Assembly (NCBI GenBank): GCA_965223085.1
Contig: OZ244981.1
Coordinates: 4,154,001 to 4,218,000, forward strand
DNA: 64,000 bases
From: CBDCVO01 sp965223085
GTDB lineage: Bacteria; Pseudomonadota; Gammaproteobacteria; Ga0077536
Direction of reading: 5' to 3'
The stretch's first letter is position 1. Every line of letters starts with the position of its first letter. Position numbers and translations under genes: made by a program. This document shows, in pieces, positions 8,641 to 16,988 of the stretch. The notes under the pieces were generated by a model, which saw only the letters and a list, made by a program, of their open reading frames with translations, did no database searches and was not told the origin of the DNA.

Positions 8641-9423
8641 ATGCGCCACGCAAGCCTATACGCTTGCCTGCTGAGCGCCATGAGCGCCTCCGGCGCGGCA
8701 ACCGCGCCCACGAAATTTCTGTTTGTGGGCGACGCCGACAGCCCGGCTTATCGCGGACTCGTGCAAGGTCTGGCGGAGGCACGGCTGCAGGGTGATTTTT
8801 TGGGCTACCGCTATACGCTCGACGTGGCGGATGAGGTTCGCCCGAACACCGTCAGTGACTACAGCGTCGTATTCTACGCCGGTAGCGGTGCGCAGTTATT
8901 CGAGCTCTCTGCCGGTACGCACGCGGCTGTGCTCAACATCACAGCCTCTGATGATGCGCTGCGACACCGGTGCCCTGAGAACCTCCTCCACATCATTCCC
9001 AGCGCGAGCATGCTCGCCGATGCGCTAGCGCAGTGGCGCCAAAAACATCCCGGCACCGCAGCGACACCCCGCGCTTGGCATCCAACGTTTAAAAAGTATG
9101 CTGCTGCGCAATTGAATATTCGCTACCGAGAACGCTTCGCAGAAGCGATGCAGGATACGGCGTGGGCAGGTTGGGCGGCGATGAAGCTGGTCACTGACAT
9201 GATCGTTCGCGGCCAATCCAACCTGGCCCTTGAACTGCTGCACAATCTGCGAACAAAACTCGCCTTCGATGGTCAAAAGGGCATCGACATGCAATTTCGA
9301 CCCAATGGCCAACTCGCCCAACCGTTGCTGCTCACCGCGGGCGGGAAAATTGTGGGCGAGGCGCCGGTGCGCGGGGTTGCAAACACGCTCGAGAGCCTCG
9401 GCGAAAGTGACTGTCCCAAATAG
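8641..9423 (+). CDS. Periplasmic substrate-binding-like protein, PQQ-dependent catabolism associated
   Basis: This 260-residue secreted protein resembles the substrate-binding-like component of PQQ-dependent alcohol dehydrogenase systems (TIGR03863 type). ATG 8641 opens a signal peptide (MRHASLYACLLSAMSASG). Family-like stretches are KFLFVGDADSPAY near the N-terminus, DTAWAGWAAMKLV, FDGQKGIDMQFRPNGQ and the closing LESLGESDC. It is shorter than I expect for the family, which suggests loss of an internal segment. An upstream TTG at 8533 would start inside the repeat and is rejected. The beta-propeller gene follows after 49 bp, the pairing usual for these clusters, but no quinoprotein dehydrogenase or ABC transporter genes are present. 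Confidence 0.75.
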   Translation: MRHASLYACLLSAMSASGAATAPTKFLFVGDADSPAYRGLVQGLAEARLQGDFLGYRYTLDVADEVRPNTVSDYSVVFYAGSGAQLFELSAGTHAAVLNITASDDALRHRCPENLLHIIPSASMLADALAQWRQKHPGTAATPRAWHPTFKKYAAAQLNIRYRERFAEAMQDTAWAGWAAMKLVTDMIVRGQSNLALELLHNLRTKLAFDGQKGIDMQFRPNGQLAQPLLLTAGGKIVGEAPVRGVANTLESLGESDCPK

Positions 9424-9472
9424 CGTACCCCTAACTCAATTGTTGTCTACCGTTTAACTCAAGAGAACTACC

Positions 9473-10423
9473 ATGAAGCCTACCCTTGCTTGCGCCGCTC
9501 TTCTGCTCCTCATGAACCTCAGCTTCGAGGTAGGAGCCGAACGCGTCTTCGTCACGAATGAACGCGGCGATACTGTCTCAGTTATCGATGCCGCAACCAA
9601 CAAAGTCGAAGCCACTATCGCAGTTGGCAAACGCCCCCGCGGAATCGGTGTCGCCCCCACGGGCGAAGAGATATATGTCGCGATCAGTGCGGAAAATGCG
9701 ATCGCGGTTATCGATCCCAAAACGTTAACCGTAACGCGCACATTCGCCAGCGGCGATGATCCCGAGACTTTTGCGGTGCATCCGAACGGAAACATCTACA
9801 TCTCGAACGAAGACGATGCCAAGGCCTCGGTTTTCAATCCGAAAACGGGAGAGTTAATCGCAGAAATCAAAGTCGGTTTGGAGCCCGAAGGCGTTGCGAT
9901 CTCTCCCGATGGCAGCGCTGTCGTCGTCACCAGTGAATCCACCAATATGTTGCATTTCATTAAAGTGCCCGAACACGAGATATTTGCCAATATATTGGTC
10001 GGCGCACGCCCGCGTGCCGCAACGTTTAGTCACGACGGTAAGATCGTCTACGCGACCTCCGAAATCAGCGGCGAAGTAAAAAAGGTCGATGTCGCCGCAG
10101 GCATCATTACCGGCCGCATGCCACTCGCCGATGATCGCGCCAAACCCAAAGATGTTTTGCTGAGCAATGACGGCCAGCATCTCTACGTCGCCGGTGGTCG
10201 TGCGAATCGGATCTTCGTTTTGGACGAACAGAGCTTGGAGATCGTCGCGGAAATCCCGGTCGGCAAACGTGTGTGGGGTTTGGCGCTGAACAAAACCGGG
10301 CACCGTCTCTATACCACCGACGGTGTGAGCAACCAGGTTTCGGTTATCGATACACGAGCCCACGAAGTCGTGGCGAAAATCCCCGTGGGTGAAATGCCGT
10401 GGGGTGTTGTCGTTGTCGAATGA
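9473..10423 (+). CDS. YVTN beta-propeller protein, PQQ-dependent catabolism associated
   Basis: This is a 316-residue secreted protein made of about seven YVTN-type beta-propeller repeats, the TIGR03866-type component of PQQ-linked alcohol oxidation clusters. The signal peptide is MKPTLACAALLLLMNLSF with cleavage near GAE. Repeat marks recur about every 42 residues: VFVTNERGDTVSVIDAATN, IYVAISAENAIAVIDPKT, LYVAGGRANRIFVLDEQ, LYTTDGVSNQVSVIDTRA, each followed by an IPVG or IAVG turn. Its molecular role is unknown even in characterised clusters. It forms an apparent two-gene unit with the preceding binding-like protein and is convergent with the response regulator gene downstream. Confidence 0.85.
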   Translation: MKPTLACAALLLLMNLSFEVGAERVFVTNERGDTVSVIDAATNKVEATIAVGKRPRGIGVAPTGEEIYVAISAENAIAVIDPKTLTVTRTFASGDDPETFAVHPNGNIYISNEDDAKASVFNPKTGELIAEIKVGLEPEGVAISPDGSAVVVTSESTNMLHFIKVPEHEIFANILVGARPRAATFSHDGKIVYATSEISGEVKKVDVAAGIITGRMPLADDRAKPKDVLLSNDGQHLYVAGGRANRIFVLDEQSLEIVAEIPVGKRVWGLALNKTGHRLYTTDGVSNQVSVIDTRAHEVVAKIPVGEMPWGVVVVE

Positions 10424-10454
10424 AAACGCCCCGGCTAGCCCGGCAGCTACTGCA

Positions 10455-11102
10455 CTAGGCGGTGATGAAGCCGTGCCGAATGGCGATGCGCGCTAGCTCG
10501 GCAACGGTTTGAACTTTAAGTTTATTCTTGATTTGGGTAGCATAGTTCGCAACCGTTTTATTGCTCAGCGATAAGCGTTTTGCGATATCGCCTGCACTAT
10601 GCCCCTCCGCCAATAAGCAAAAAATTTCGAACTCGCGGTTAGATAAAGCCGAAAATGGTGTGCCCTCCCAACGAACTTTTTGAAACGCGAGTTGCTGGGC
10701 CAACTCCGCATCGAGGTATGCTTCACCCGCCGCCACCTGCTTCACGGCATCGATCAACACCTCGGGTGGGCTGCTTTTTCCGATAAACCCGTGCGCACCA
10801 GCTTGCAAAGCTTGCTCCGCGAACACCGCGTCTTCATGCATGCTAAAAACCAGTATCCGGACATCACTACACGAGGCTCGGATGCGTCTGATCGCCTCGA
10901 GCCCCCCGATCCCGGGTAGACTCAGGTCCATAATCACCACGTCGGGAGCCGCTGCGCGACACGCACGCGTAGCGTCTTCGCCGCAAGCCGCTTCCGCCAC
11001 GACCTCGATATCGGCATAACCTTCGAGCAAGGTGCGATAACCAGCCCTCACCACTGCATGGTCATCGACGAGGACTACGCCGATCGTTGCGTCATTGCTC
11101 AC
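10455..11102 (-). CDS. NarL/LuxR-type response regulator
   Basis: This 215-residue two-component response regulator has an N-terminal receiver domain with the acidic pair Asp13-Asp14 and phospho-acceptor Asp59 (VIMDLSLPG). The C-terminal LuxR-type helix-turn-helix spans about residues 150-210 (LSNREFEIFCLLAEGHSAGDIAKR, SNKTVANYATQIKNKL). The start is GTG at 11102. It lies 69 bp downstream of the histidine kinase gene on the same strand, its probable partner. Similar NarL-type pairs (ExaE/ErbR-like) govern PQQ alcohol dehydrogenase genes in pseudomonads, which fits the two neighbouring PQQ-associated genes; this link is inference. Confidence 0.9.
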   Translation of the reverse strand: MSNDATIGVVLVDDHAVVRAGYRTLLEGYADIEVVAEAACGEDATRACRAAAPDVVIMDLSLPGIGGLEAIRRIRASCSDVRILVFSMHEDAVFAEQALQAGAHGFIGKSSPPEVLIDAVKQVAAGEAYLDAELAQQLAFQKVRWEGTPFSALSNREFEIFCLLAEGHSAGDIAKRLSLSNKTVANYATQIKNKLKVQTVAELARIAIRHGFITA

Positions 11103-11132
11103 GTCTATCTCGTTCTGGTCTATCTCGTTCTG
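11103..11132 (+). repeat. Tandem 15-bp duplication just ahead of the response regulator start
   Basis: The unit GTCTATCTCGTTCTG occurs twice without a gap. It abuts the GTG start codon of the response regulator, so on the mRNA the leader carries two CAGAACGAGATAGAC units. It lies in the 69-bp spacer between the kinase and regulator genes. Confidence 0.9.
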
Positions 11133-11171
11133 GTGTTAAAGAATCGCCTAAACGGAGCGCGCGAATGCGCT

Positions 11172-12599
11172 TCATTGCGACGACGGGGTGAGATCGACGT
11201 GCAGATGATAGCGAGTACCACCACCGTCTTGCGAGCTCACCTGTAACTGCCCACCGATCGCCTCTGCACGTTCAAACATACCCAACAAACCCAAACCACG
11301 CGGACGACTAGCCGTATCGAAGCCGATCCCATCATCCCAAATCTGCACCGATAGCGTCGCCGACATACTTGCACTACCGGCATACTCGAGCACGATCCCC
11401 GCGGTAGTCGCGGCCGCGTGTTTCGCGACGTTGGTCAAGGCCTCTTGCACGATGCGGTATACGTTGATGGAGATATCTGGAGGTAATTGAGGCTCGACCC
11501 CGCGTTGTTCGAAACGACAAAATGTGTCTTCGTGATACGTATTCCAGTCGTCGACCATTTGCGCGAGCGCGCGACTGAGCCCGAACTCGTCAAGCGCTAG
11601 CGGCCGTAAGCGCAACATCATTTGACGCGCTTTCTCGTATACGGTAGAAGCCGCTATGGCAATAGTATTGGCACTCTCGAGTACTTCTCTGGGCAGACCC
11701 GTACCACGGTTGCTAATCGATACCGCCAGGGCACGAATCGCAGTCAATGATTGTCCCATCTCGTCGTGCAGTTCCTGCGCTAGACGCCGGCGCTCCTCCT
11801 CTTGAATCGCGAGCGAACGCTGGGTCAAAGCGGCGTTTTCCGAAAGCGCCTCCACTAACGCAGCGGCCATCGTATTGAAACGATCTGCGGCGAGATCGAC
11901 TTCGGCAAAACCGCTAGGGGAGACGCGTGCGGCAAAATCACCTTCCGCGAGACTATTCATCGCAAGCGTCAAGCGACGAAACGGCCCGATCGCACGCCCA
12001 ACAACGGCGTAAATAACCAAACTAGTAAGCCCCGCGAATATCAACAAAGAAAATAACAGCGTTTTTGTCTCTCCCCATGCTTCCTCGATTTCGTCGGCCG
12101 CGCGTGCCGTGATGAGAACATCGATGTCGCTGTTGGGCAACTCGATGCGACGTGCGAGCAAATCCGGTTCCGGCGTAATGAGGCGGACAAACCATCGCGG
12201 TGCGCGGGCGCTGCCAGGCACCCTTGCCAGGTCATCCACATCGCGGTTATCAGCGCGCGAGAGAACGGAAATTGCCAGGTGCCGCGCGCGCCCTACTTCG
12301 CGTAAACGACGACTAAACTCCGTGGCAAAAAGTTGCGCATCGCCGGCCACCGCATCCGGCACGACGGCCGCTAAGAGGGCCGAAGTCGAACCCACCGAGG
12401 AGACCAGCTCAGCAACTACCGCCCGCCGCGCGTTGACCATCACGAGAACGGTGCCAAAAACAAGCGTCAGCAAAAACACAATGATCAATAAACCGTTTAA
12501 GCGCTGGCGCAAAGTCATGCCGCGTTCCGTGTCATCGGGCGGTAAATATCGAGGCGTAAACTTAGATCGGTAAGACCGAGCAGTCGATATACCGGTCAT
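11172..12599 (-). CDS. Membrane histidine kinase (HAMP, HisKA_3, HATPase)
   Basis: This 475-residue sensor kinase has a transmembrane segment at about residues 37-55, a periplasmic sensor of about 125 residues, and a second transmembrane segment at about 180-200. A HAMP domain follows (about 202-255), then the NarX-type dimerisation domain with phospho-acceptor His278 in RRLAQELHDEMGQS. The HATPase_c domain has an N-box-like ALTNVAKHA and a G-box GIGFDTASRPRGLGL. This family pairs with NarL-type regulators, and one lies immediately downstream. The start is uncertain: ATG 12599 is used, and ATG 12518 (MTLRQRLNGL) would also leave the first membrane segment intact. It is divergent from the adenylate cyclase gene. 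Confidence 0.9.
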   Translation of the reverse strand: MTGISTARSYRSKFTPRYLPPDDTERGMTLRQRLNGLLIIVFLLTLVFGTVLVMVNARRAVVAELVSSVGSTSALLAAVVPDAVAGDAQLFATEFSRRLREVGRARHLAISVLSRADNRDVDDLARVPGSARAPRWFVRLITPEPDLLARRIELPNSDIDVLITARAADEIEEAWGETKTLLFSLLIFAGLTSLVIYAVVGRAIGPFRRLTLAMNSLAEGDFAARVSPSGFAEVDLAADRFNTMAAALVEALSENAALTQRSLAIQEEERRRLAQELHDEMGQSLTAIRALAVSISNRGTGLPREVLESANTIAIAASTVYEKARQMMLRLRPLALDEFGLSRALAQMVDDWNTYHEDTFCRFEQRGVEPQLPPDISINVYRIVQEALTNVAKHAAATTAGIVLEYAGSASMSATLSVQIWDDGIGFDTASRPRGLGLLGMFERAEAIGGQLQVSSQDGGGTRYHLHVDLTPSSQ

Positions 12600-12727
12600 T
12601 TATTCAATTAATATTGATATCAGCTTTCTTGATCTATACTACGAAGGCATCGTAATGGTAACACTGTTGATGCAGTTGCAAGGCTGATACTCGTCACTGA
12701 TCGACGTTCGTTGTTAAGGAATAGTTT

Positions 12728-15175
12728 ATGACGGAGAAGCCCACCCGCAATCCGCTGAGCACCGCGCGATTTTCGTCGCCGAGTGCGACCAACGCTGGCC
12801 ACGCCGACCCGACGTCCGACGTCGTCGCGGCGCTGCACGGTCACATGAGACGCACGAGCTTGCGACAACGTCTCGCCGACTTCTCCGCATTCGACCACGA
12901 CGAATTGCTCGCACGCGCCGAGTCACTCGCGATGCGCCTCGATGCGTTGATCGAGGCCACGCAAAAAACACACGCGAACCTGCCATTAGAGCTACTTCTT
13001 ACCCGTCTCGTCACGCTCATCAGCACAGCGTTTGATGCGGATCGTGCGAGTTTATTTTTATACGATCGTGACACCCACGAACTTTACTCACGTTGTGCCC
13101 AAGGCGAAGCTAACAACGAAATTCGCATCAACGCAGAACTCGGCATTGCCGGCGCGGTATTCACGTCTGGATTGCCAGCACTCGTGCACGACGCCCCCGC
13201 AGATCCACGTTTTAACCCCACGATCGATAGCCGCACGGGATACCGCACGCGCAACATCTTGTGCATTCCGGTGCGCAACCGCCGTGGCATTATCATCGGC
13301 GTGACCGAAGTACTGAACAAACACCAAGGTAGCTTCGACGCGAGTGATCTTGCACTGCTGCAAGTCTTCGGTACACAAATGTCGAGCGCGATTGAAAACG
13401 CACAGCTCTCGGAGCGAGCCCTGATCGCCACACGCGAAGAATCTCGCATCATCGAAGTTACGCGCGCCATCTCCTCCGAATTGAACATCGATAAACTTTT
13501 ACGCCGCATCATGGCTACGGCTACAGAGCTATTAGACGCAGAACGCAGCACCTTGTTTTTGCATGACCAAGAAACTAACGAATTATGGTCGCGTGTCGCG
13601 GAAGGTCTCAACGAAAAGGAAATCCGTTTCCCGTCTAACGTCGGCGTCGCGGGTCAGGTCTTTACACATAATACCGTTATTAACATCGCGGACGCATATG
13701 CTGATCCGCGTTTTAATCCCGAAATAGACCACCGCACGGGATTTTTAACTCGCACCATATTGGGGGTGCCAGTCGTAGATAAGCACGGCCTGGTAGTCGG
13801 TGTTGTGCAAGTATTAAATCGCCGCGGTCGTGGCCCGTTTACGACACGCGACGAACGACGCCTCGAAATGTTGGCGGCGCACAGCGCCATTGCGTTGGAG
13901 AATGCACGCTTGTTTCACGAAATTAGTGCTGAGCGCAATTACAGCGAAAGCGTTCTAAGCGGCTTGAATAACGGCGTCATCACGCTCGACTTAAACCGCA
14001 ACATCGTAAAAGTCAATCCAGCCGCGACGGCGCTGCTGGGACTGAGTTCAGAGCTAGTGCTCGGGGCTAGCACCACCCAGGTATTCGATGCCGAGAACAT
14101 CTGGATCCACGAGGCCACCGAGCGCGTTGCCCAAACACAAACAGCTAACTACACGGCCGATGCGAAGTTCATAAACCCTCAGGGCGTAAACTATTTCGTA
14201 AACTTAACGGTCGCGCCGCTACGCAATGGTGACGATACTGCACTGGGTTTTACGCTCGTGTTTGACGATATCACGGAGCAGAAACGCTTGCGCTCGACCA
14301 TGGCGCGCTACATGACAACGGAGATCGCCGAGCAAGTCCTCGCCCAAGGCGATGCCGTGCTTGGCGGACGCGGCCAAACCGCCACGGTGCTTTTTGCAGA
14401 TATCGTTAACTTCACGGCACTGTCCGAACAACTGGGGCCGCAAGCGACGGTGACGCTACTCAACGATTACTTCACCACCATGGTTGAAGTGATCTTTGCG
14501 CACGAAGGAACATTGGACAAATACATCGGCGACGCGATCATGGCGGTATTCGGTACGCCGTTTCCAAGCCCCGACGATCCGGATCGTGCGATTAGCGTTG
14601 CGATCAAAATGCGGCGTGCCCTACGAGAACTCAATGAAAGGCTACAACAAAGGGGTCTACTGACATTCGAGATCCGCATCGGCATCTATTCCGATCACGT
14701 CGTTGTCGGCAACGTCGGCTCTCAGCGACGCATGGACTATACCGTCATCGGCGATGGTGTTAACCTCGCCGCGCGCCTAGAATCCGCGAACAAATACTAC
14801 GGCACCCACGTGCTCGCCGGAGGCGAGACTGTTACGCAGTTGGTCGGTACCTACCGACTGCGTGAGCTAGACCTGTTACGCGTGCGAGGCAAAACGGCGC
14901 CCGTCGCAGTCTACGAAGTTCTGGGATTCGCCGAGGAGCCGCTGGCGCTAACAATGGAAAACACCTTACGTCATTTTCGTGCCGGTTATCGGCACTATCA
15001 ACAACGGTCCTGGACGGATGCCATGCACCACTTTGAAGCAGCCCTAGTGTGCTCTCCGCTGGACACCCCAAGTCGCATATTGCTCGAACGCTCACGCCAT
15101 TATGCGCAGTCTCCCCCAGCCACGGACTGGGACGGCGCGTGGACGCTTACCGAGCAATATGCTAGCCCGGATTAA
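12728..15175 (+). CDS. Class III adenylate cyclase with two GAF domains and a PAS domain
   Basis: This 815-residue soluble signalling protein has GAF domain 1 at about residues 80-220, GAF domain 2 at about 250-395, a PAS-like segment at about 405-520 (NGVITLDLNRNIVKVNPAA), and a cyclase catalytic domain at about 545-725. Metal-binding residues are Asp558 (LFADIVNFT) and Asp602 (KYIGDAIMAVFG). Lys598 and the Thr of DYTVIGDGVN sit at the two purine-selecting positions and favour ATP, hence cAMP. The C-terminal 90 residues resemble a single TPR-like helical pair. GAF domains suggest allosteric control by a small ligand or cyclic nucleotide. It is a single gene with its own upstream region, divergent from the histidine kinase. 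Confidence 0.92.
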   Translation: MTEKPTRNPLSTARFSSPSATNAGHADPTSDVVAALHGHMRRTSLRQRLADFSAFDHDELLARAESLAMRLDALIEATQKTHANLPLELLLTRLVTLISTAFDADRASLFLYDRDTHELYSRCAQGEANNEIRINAELGIAGAVFTSGLPALVHDAPADPRFNPTIDSRTGYRTRNILCIPVRNRRGIIIGVTEVLNKHQGSFDASDLALLQVFGTQMSSAIENAQLSERALIATREESRIIEVTRAISSELNIDKLLRRIMATATELLDAERSTLFLHDQETNELWSRVAEGLNEKEIRFPSNVGVAGQVFTHNTVINIADAYADPRFNPEIDHRTGFLTRTILGVPVVDKHGLVVGVVQVLNRRGRGPFTTRDERRLEMLAAHSAIALENARLFHEISAERNYSESVLSGLNNGVITLDLNRNIVKVNPAATALLGLSSELVLGASTTQVFDAENIWIHEATERVAQTQTANYTADAKFINPQGVNYFVNLTVAPLRNGDDTALGFTLVFDDITEQKRLRSTMARYMTTEIAEQVLAQGDAVLGGRGQTATVLFADIVNFTALSEQLGPQATVTLLNDYFTTMVEVIFAHEGTLDKYIGDAIMAVFGTPFPSPDDPDRAISVAIKMRRALRELNERLQQRGLLTFEIRIGIYSDHVVVGNVGSQRRMDYTVIGDGVNLAARLESANKYYGTHVLAGGETVTQLVGTYRLRELDLLRVRGKTAPVAVYEVLGFAEEPLALTMENTLRHFRAGYRHYQQRSWTDAMHHFEAALVCSPLDTPSRILLERSRHYAQSPPATDWDGAWTLTEQYASPD

Positions 15176-15198
15176 GCTCAAACGAGCGTAGCGTCGCC

Positions 15199-15504
15199 TT
15201 AGCCGGCCTCGCCGGCTTGTTGGCGTGCCGCATAAGCCGCTTTTTGCGCCTCGGTGGCCTCAGTTTGATAACGTTTTTTCCATTCCTCGTAAGGCATGCC
15301 GTAGACCAATTCTTGAGCGTGCGCCAAATCGATCGTCACGCCATGTTGCTCTGCTTCGGCTCGATACCATTTCGACAAGCAGTTGCGGCAAAATCCGGCC
15401 AAATTCATTAAATCGATATTTTGCACTTCCGTGTGCTCCCGTAAATAATCGCGTAAACGCCGAAACGTTGCCGCTTCGACTTCTGTTTGAGTATCATGTT
15501 CCAT
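15199..15504 (-). CDS. DUF1244 family protein
   Basis: This 101-residue protein is easily placed by the highly conserved stretch QNIDLMNLAGFCRNCLSKWY (about residues 33-52) with its CRNC cysteine pair, followed by GMPYEEWKKRYQ. The family is widespread in proteobacteria and its function is not established. There is no signal peptide and no membrane segment. It is transcribed convergently with the adenylate cyclase gene (23 bp between stops) and divergently from ndh. The C-terminal coding sequence contains a GC-rich palindrome (AGCCGGC-CTC-GCCGGCT, 15201-15217) which could double as a transcription end signal for either gene. Confidence 0.9.
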   Translation of the reverse strand: MEHDTQTEVEAATFRRLRDYLREHTEVQNIDLMNLAGFCRNCLSKWYRAEAEQHGVTIDLAHAQELVYGMPYEEWKKRYQTEATEAQKAAYAARQQAGEAG

Positions 15505-15615
15505 TGTCGCTTGCTCTCATATTTAATCGCTCGTTACGACTCCCAGTCGTATCGCGTATTATAACCACTCAGTTGCCATTCGCGGCGTTCGGTAACCACA
15601 CGCAAGCAGTATGAT

Positions 15616-16959
15616 TTGCCATCATTGAATTCCTCCAAACCCTATAAGGTTGTTGTCGTAGGCGGTGGCGCCGGCGGCCTAGAATTGGTCACGCGGCTCG
15701 GAAGGCGCTATCGGCGCCGAGAAAAAATCGACATCACGCTGGTCGATCGCAGCACCACGCACTTGTGGAAACCCCTGTTGCACGAGGTCGCCGCCGGCAC
15801 GCTTAACTCTAACGAGACGGAAATTAGCTATTTAGCGCAAGCACGCTGGCAGCATTTTTCTTTCCGCTTGGGCCCCTTGGAAGCACTCGATCGGCGCAGC
15901 AAAACCATCGTTGTCGGACCAAGTTTTGATAGTGACGGCAATGAATACATTCCGCGCCGAACTTTTGCCTACGATCTACTCGTTCTCGCGATCGGCAGCA
16001 TCGCAAACGACTTTGGTGTCGACGGCGTAGCAGAGCATTGCTTTTATTTGGATTCGCGCACGCAAGCGGATCGCTTCCACCAAAACTTGGTGCGCGCCTG
16101 TTATCGCGCTAACGCCCAAACGGCGCCATTGCGGGAAAGTCAATTGCAGCTCGCAATCGCCGGCGCAGGTGCGACCGGCGTTGAACTCGCAGCCGAACTG
16201 CAGCATGCCTTAGGCGTCTTGGCAGAGTTCGGACTCGACCGCCTCACCCTGGGGCGTGGTTTTAAAATCCACCTTATCGAAGGATCGCAACGCATCTTGC
16301 CGGGATTGAAAGAAAGAATTTCGACCACAACGCACGAAGTACTAGAAAATATCGGTGTCGAAGTTCACACGAATGAATTGATTACCCAAGCCACTCACGA
16401 TGGCTTTTCTACCAAAAGCGGAAAATTTATACCTGCGGAAATAAAAGTGTGGGCAGCGGGCGTTGCAGGGCCGCATGTGCTCGCCTCGCTAGACGGGCTC
16501 GAGGTGACGTCCACCAATCAATTGCGAGTACGATCGACACTGCAAACAACACGGGATGATGATATCTACGCGTTCGGGGACTGCGCGGCTTGCCCCGCCG
16601 ATCCAGCCGGCACATCACTCACGCCGCCACGTGCACAAGCCGCTCACCAACAAGCAGCGATCATCGCAAAATCGATCGATCGCCGTTTGGCTGACGACAC
16701 AAACTTGCCTTTGTTTGAATACCGTGACTTCGGCTCCCTCATTAACTTGAGTCAACACAGCACGATCGGTAACTTAATGGGTAACCTACTGGGTCGACGT
16801 GCCGGCAACGTGTCAGTCGAAGGGCGTTTAGCCAGGCTCGCGTATTTGTCACTGTACAAAATGCATCAGATTGCTGTGCTGGGCGCCGTGCGCACGACGT
16901 TATTGACACTCGCCAATGTGTTGACGCGCCGCTCGAAACCGCGCTTAAAACTTCATTAA
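15616..16959 (+). CDS. ndh: Type II NADH dehydrogenase (NDH-2)
   Basis: This 447-residue FAD protein oxidises NADH and reduces quinone at the membrane without pumping protons. The FAD-binding motif GGGAGGLELV lies at about residues 16-25, the NADH-binding motif GAGATGVELAAEL at about 180-192, and IYAFGDCAACP near 316-326. A short hydrophobic C-terminal helix (KMHQIAVLGAVRTTLLTLANV) is typical for membrane attachment. The start is an inferred TTG at 15616; no ATG is available in frame before the FAD motif, and the Shine-Dalgarno is weak. It is a single gene, divergent from the DUF1244 gene and convergent with the NtrC-type regulator. Confidence 0.92.
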   Translation: MPSLNSSKPYKVVVVGGGAGGLELVTRLGRRYRRREKIDITLVDRSTTHLWKPLLHEVAAGTLNSNETEISYLAQARWQHFSFRLGPLEALDRRSKTIVVGPSFDSDGNEYIPRRTFAYDLLVLAIGSIANDFGVDGVAEHCFYLDSRTQADRFHQNLVRACYRANAQTAPLRESQLQLAIAGAGATGVELAAELQHALGVLAEFGLDRLTLGRGFKIHLIEGSQRILPGLKERISTTTHEVLENIGVEVHTNELITQATHDGFSTKSGKFIPAEIKVWAAGVAGPHVLASLDGLEVTSTNQLRVRSTLQTTRDDDIYAFGDCAACPADPAGTSLTPPRAQAAHQQAAIIAKSIDRRLADDTNLPLFEYRDFGSLINLSQHSTIGNLMGNLLGRRAGNVSVEGRLARLAYLSLYKMHQIAVLGAVRTTLLTLANVLTRRSKPRLKLH

Positions 16960-16988
16960 CGACGAGCGCGACGTTCGCTTAACCGACC

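Noticed and set aside
9854..10363. 169-codon minus-strand open frame
   Set aside because: Antisense to the YVTN propeller gene; repeats in the real gene create the open frame.
10424..10454. Possible terminator between the propeller gene and the response regulator
   Set aside because: The CCGG-CTAGC-CCGG stem is only 4 bp and has no T-run on either strand.
13084..13611. 175-codon open frame opposite the GAF domains of the adenylate cyclase
   Set aside because: Antisense shadow of a well-supported gene; Ser/Arg-rich translation with no recognisable motif.
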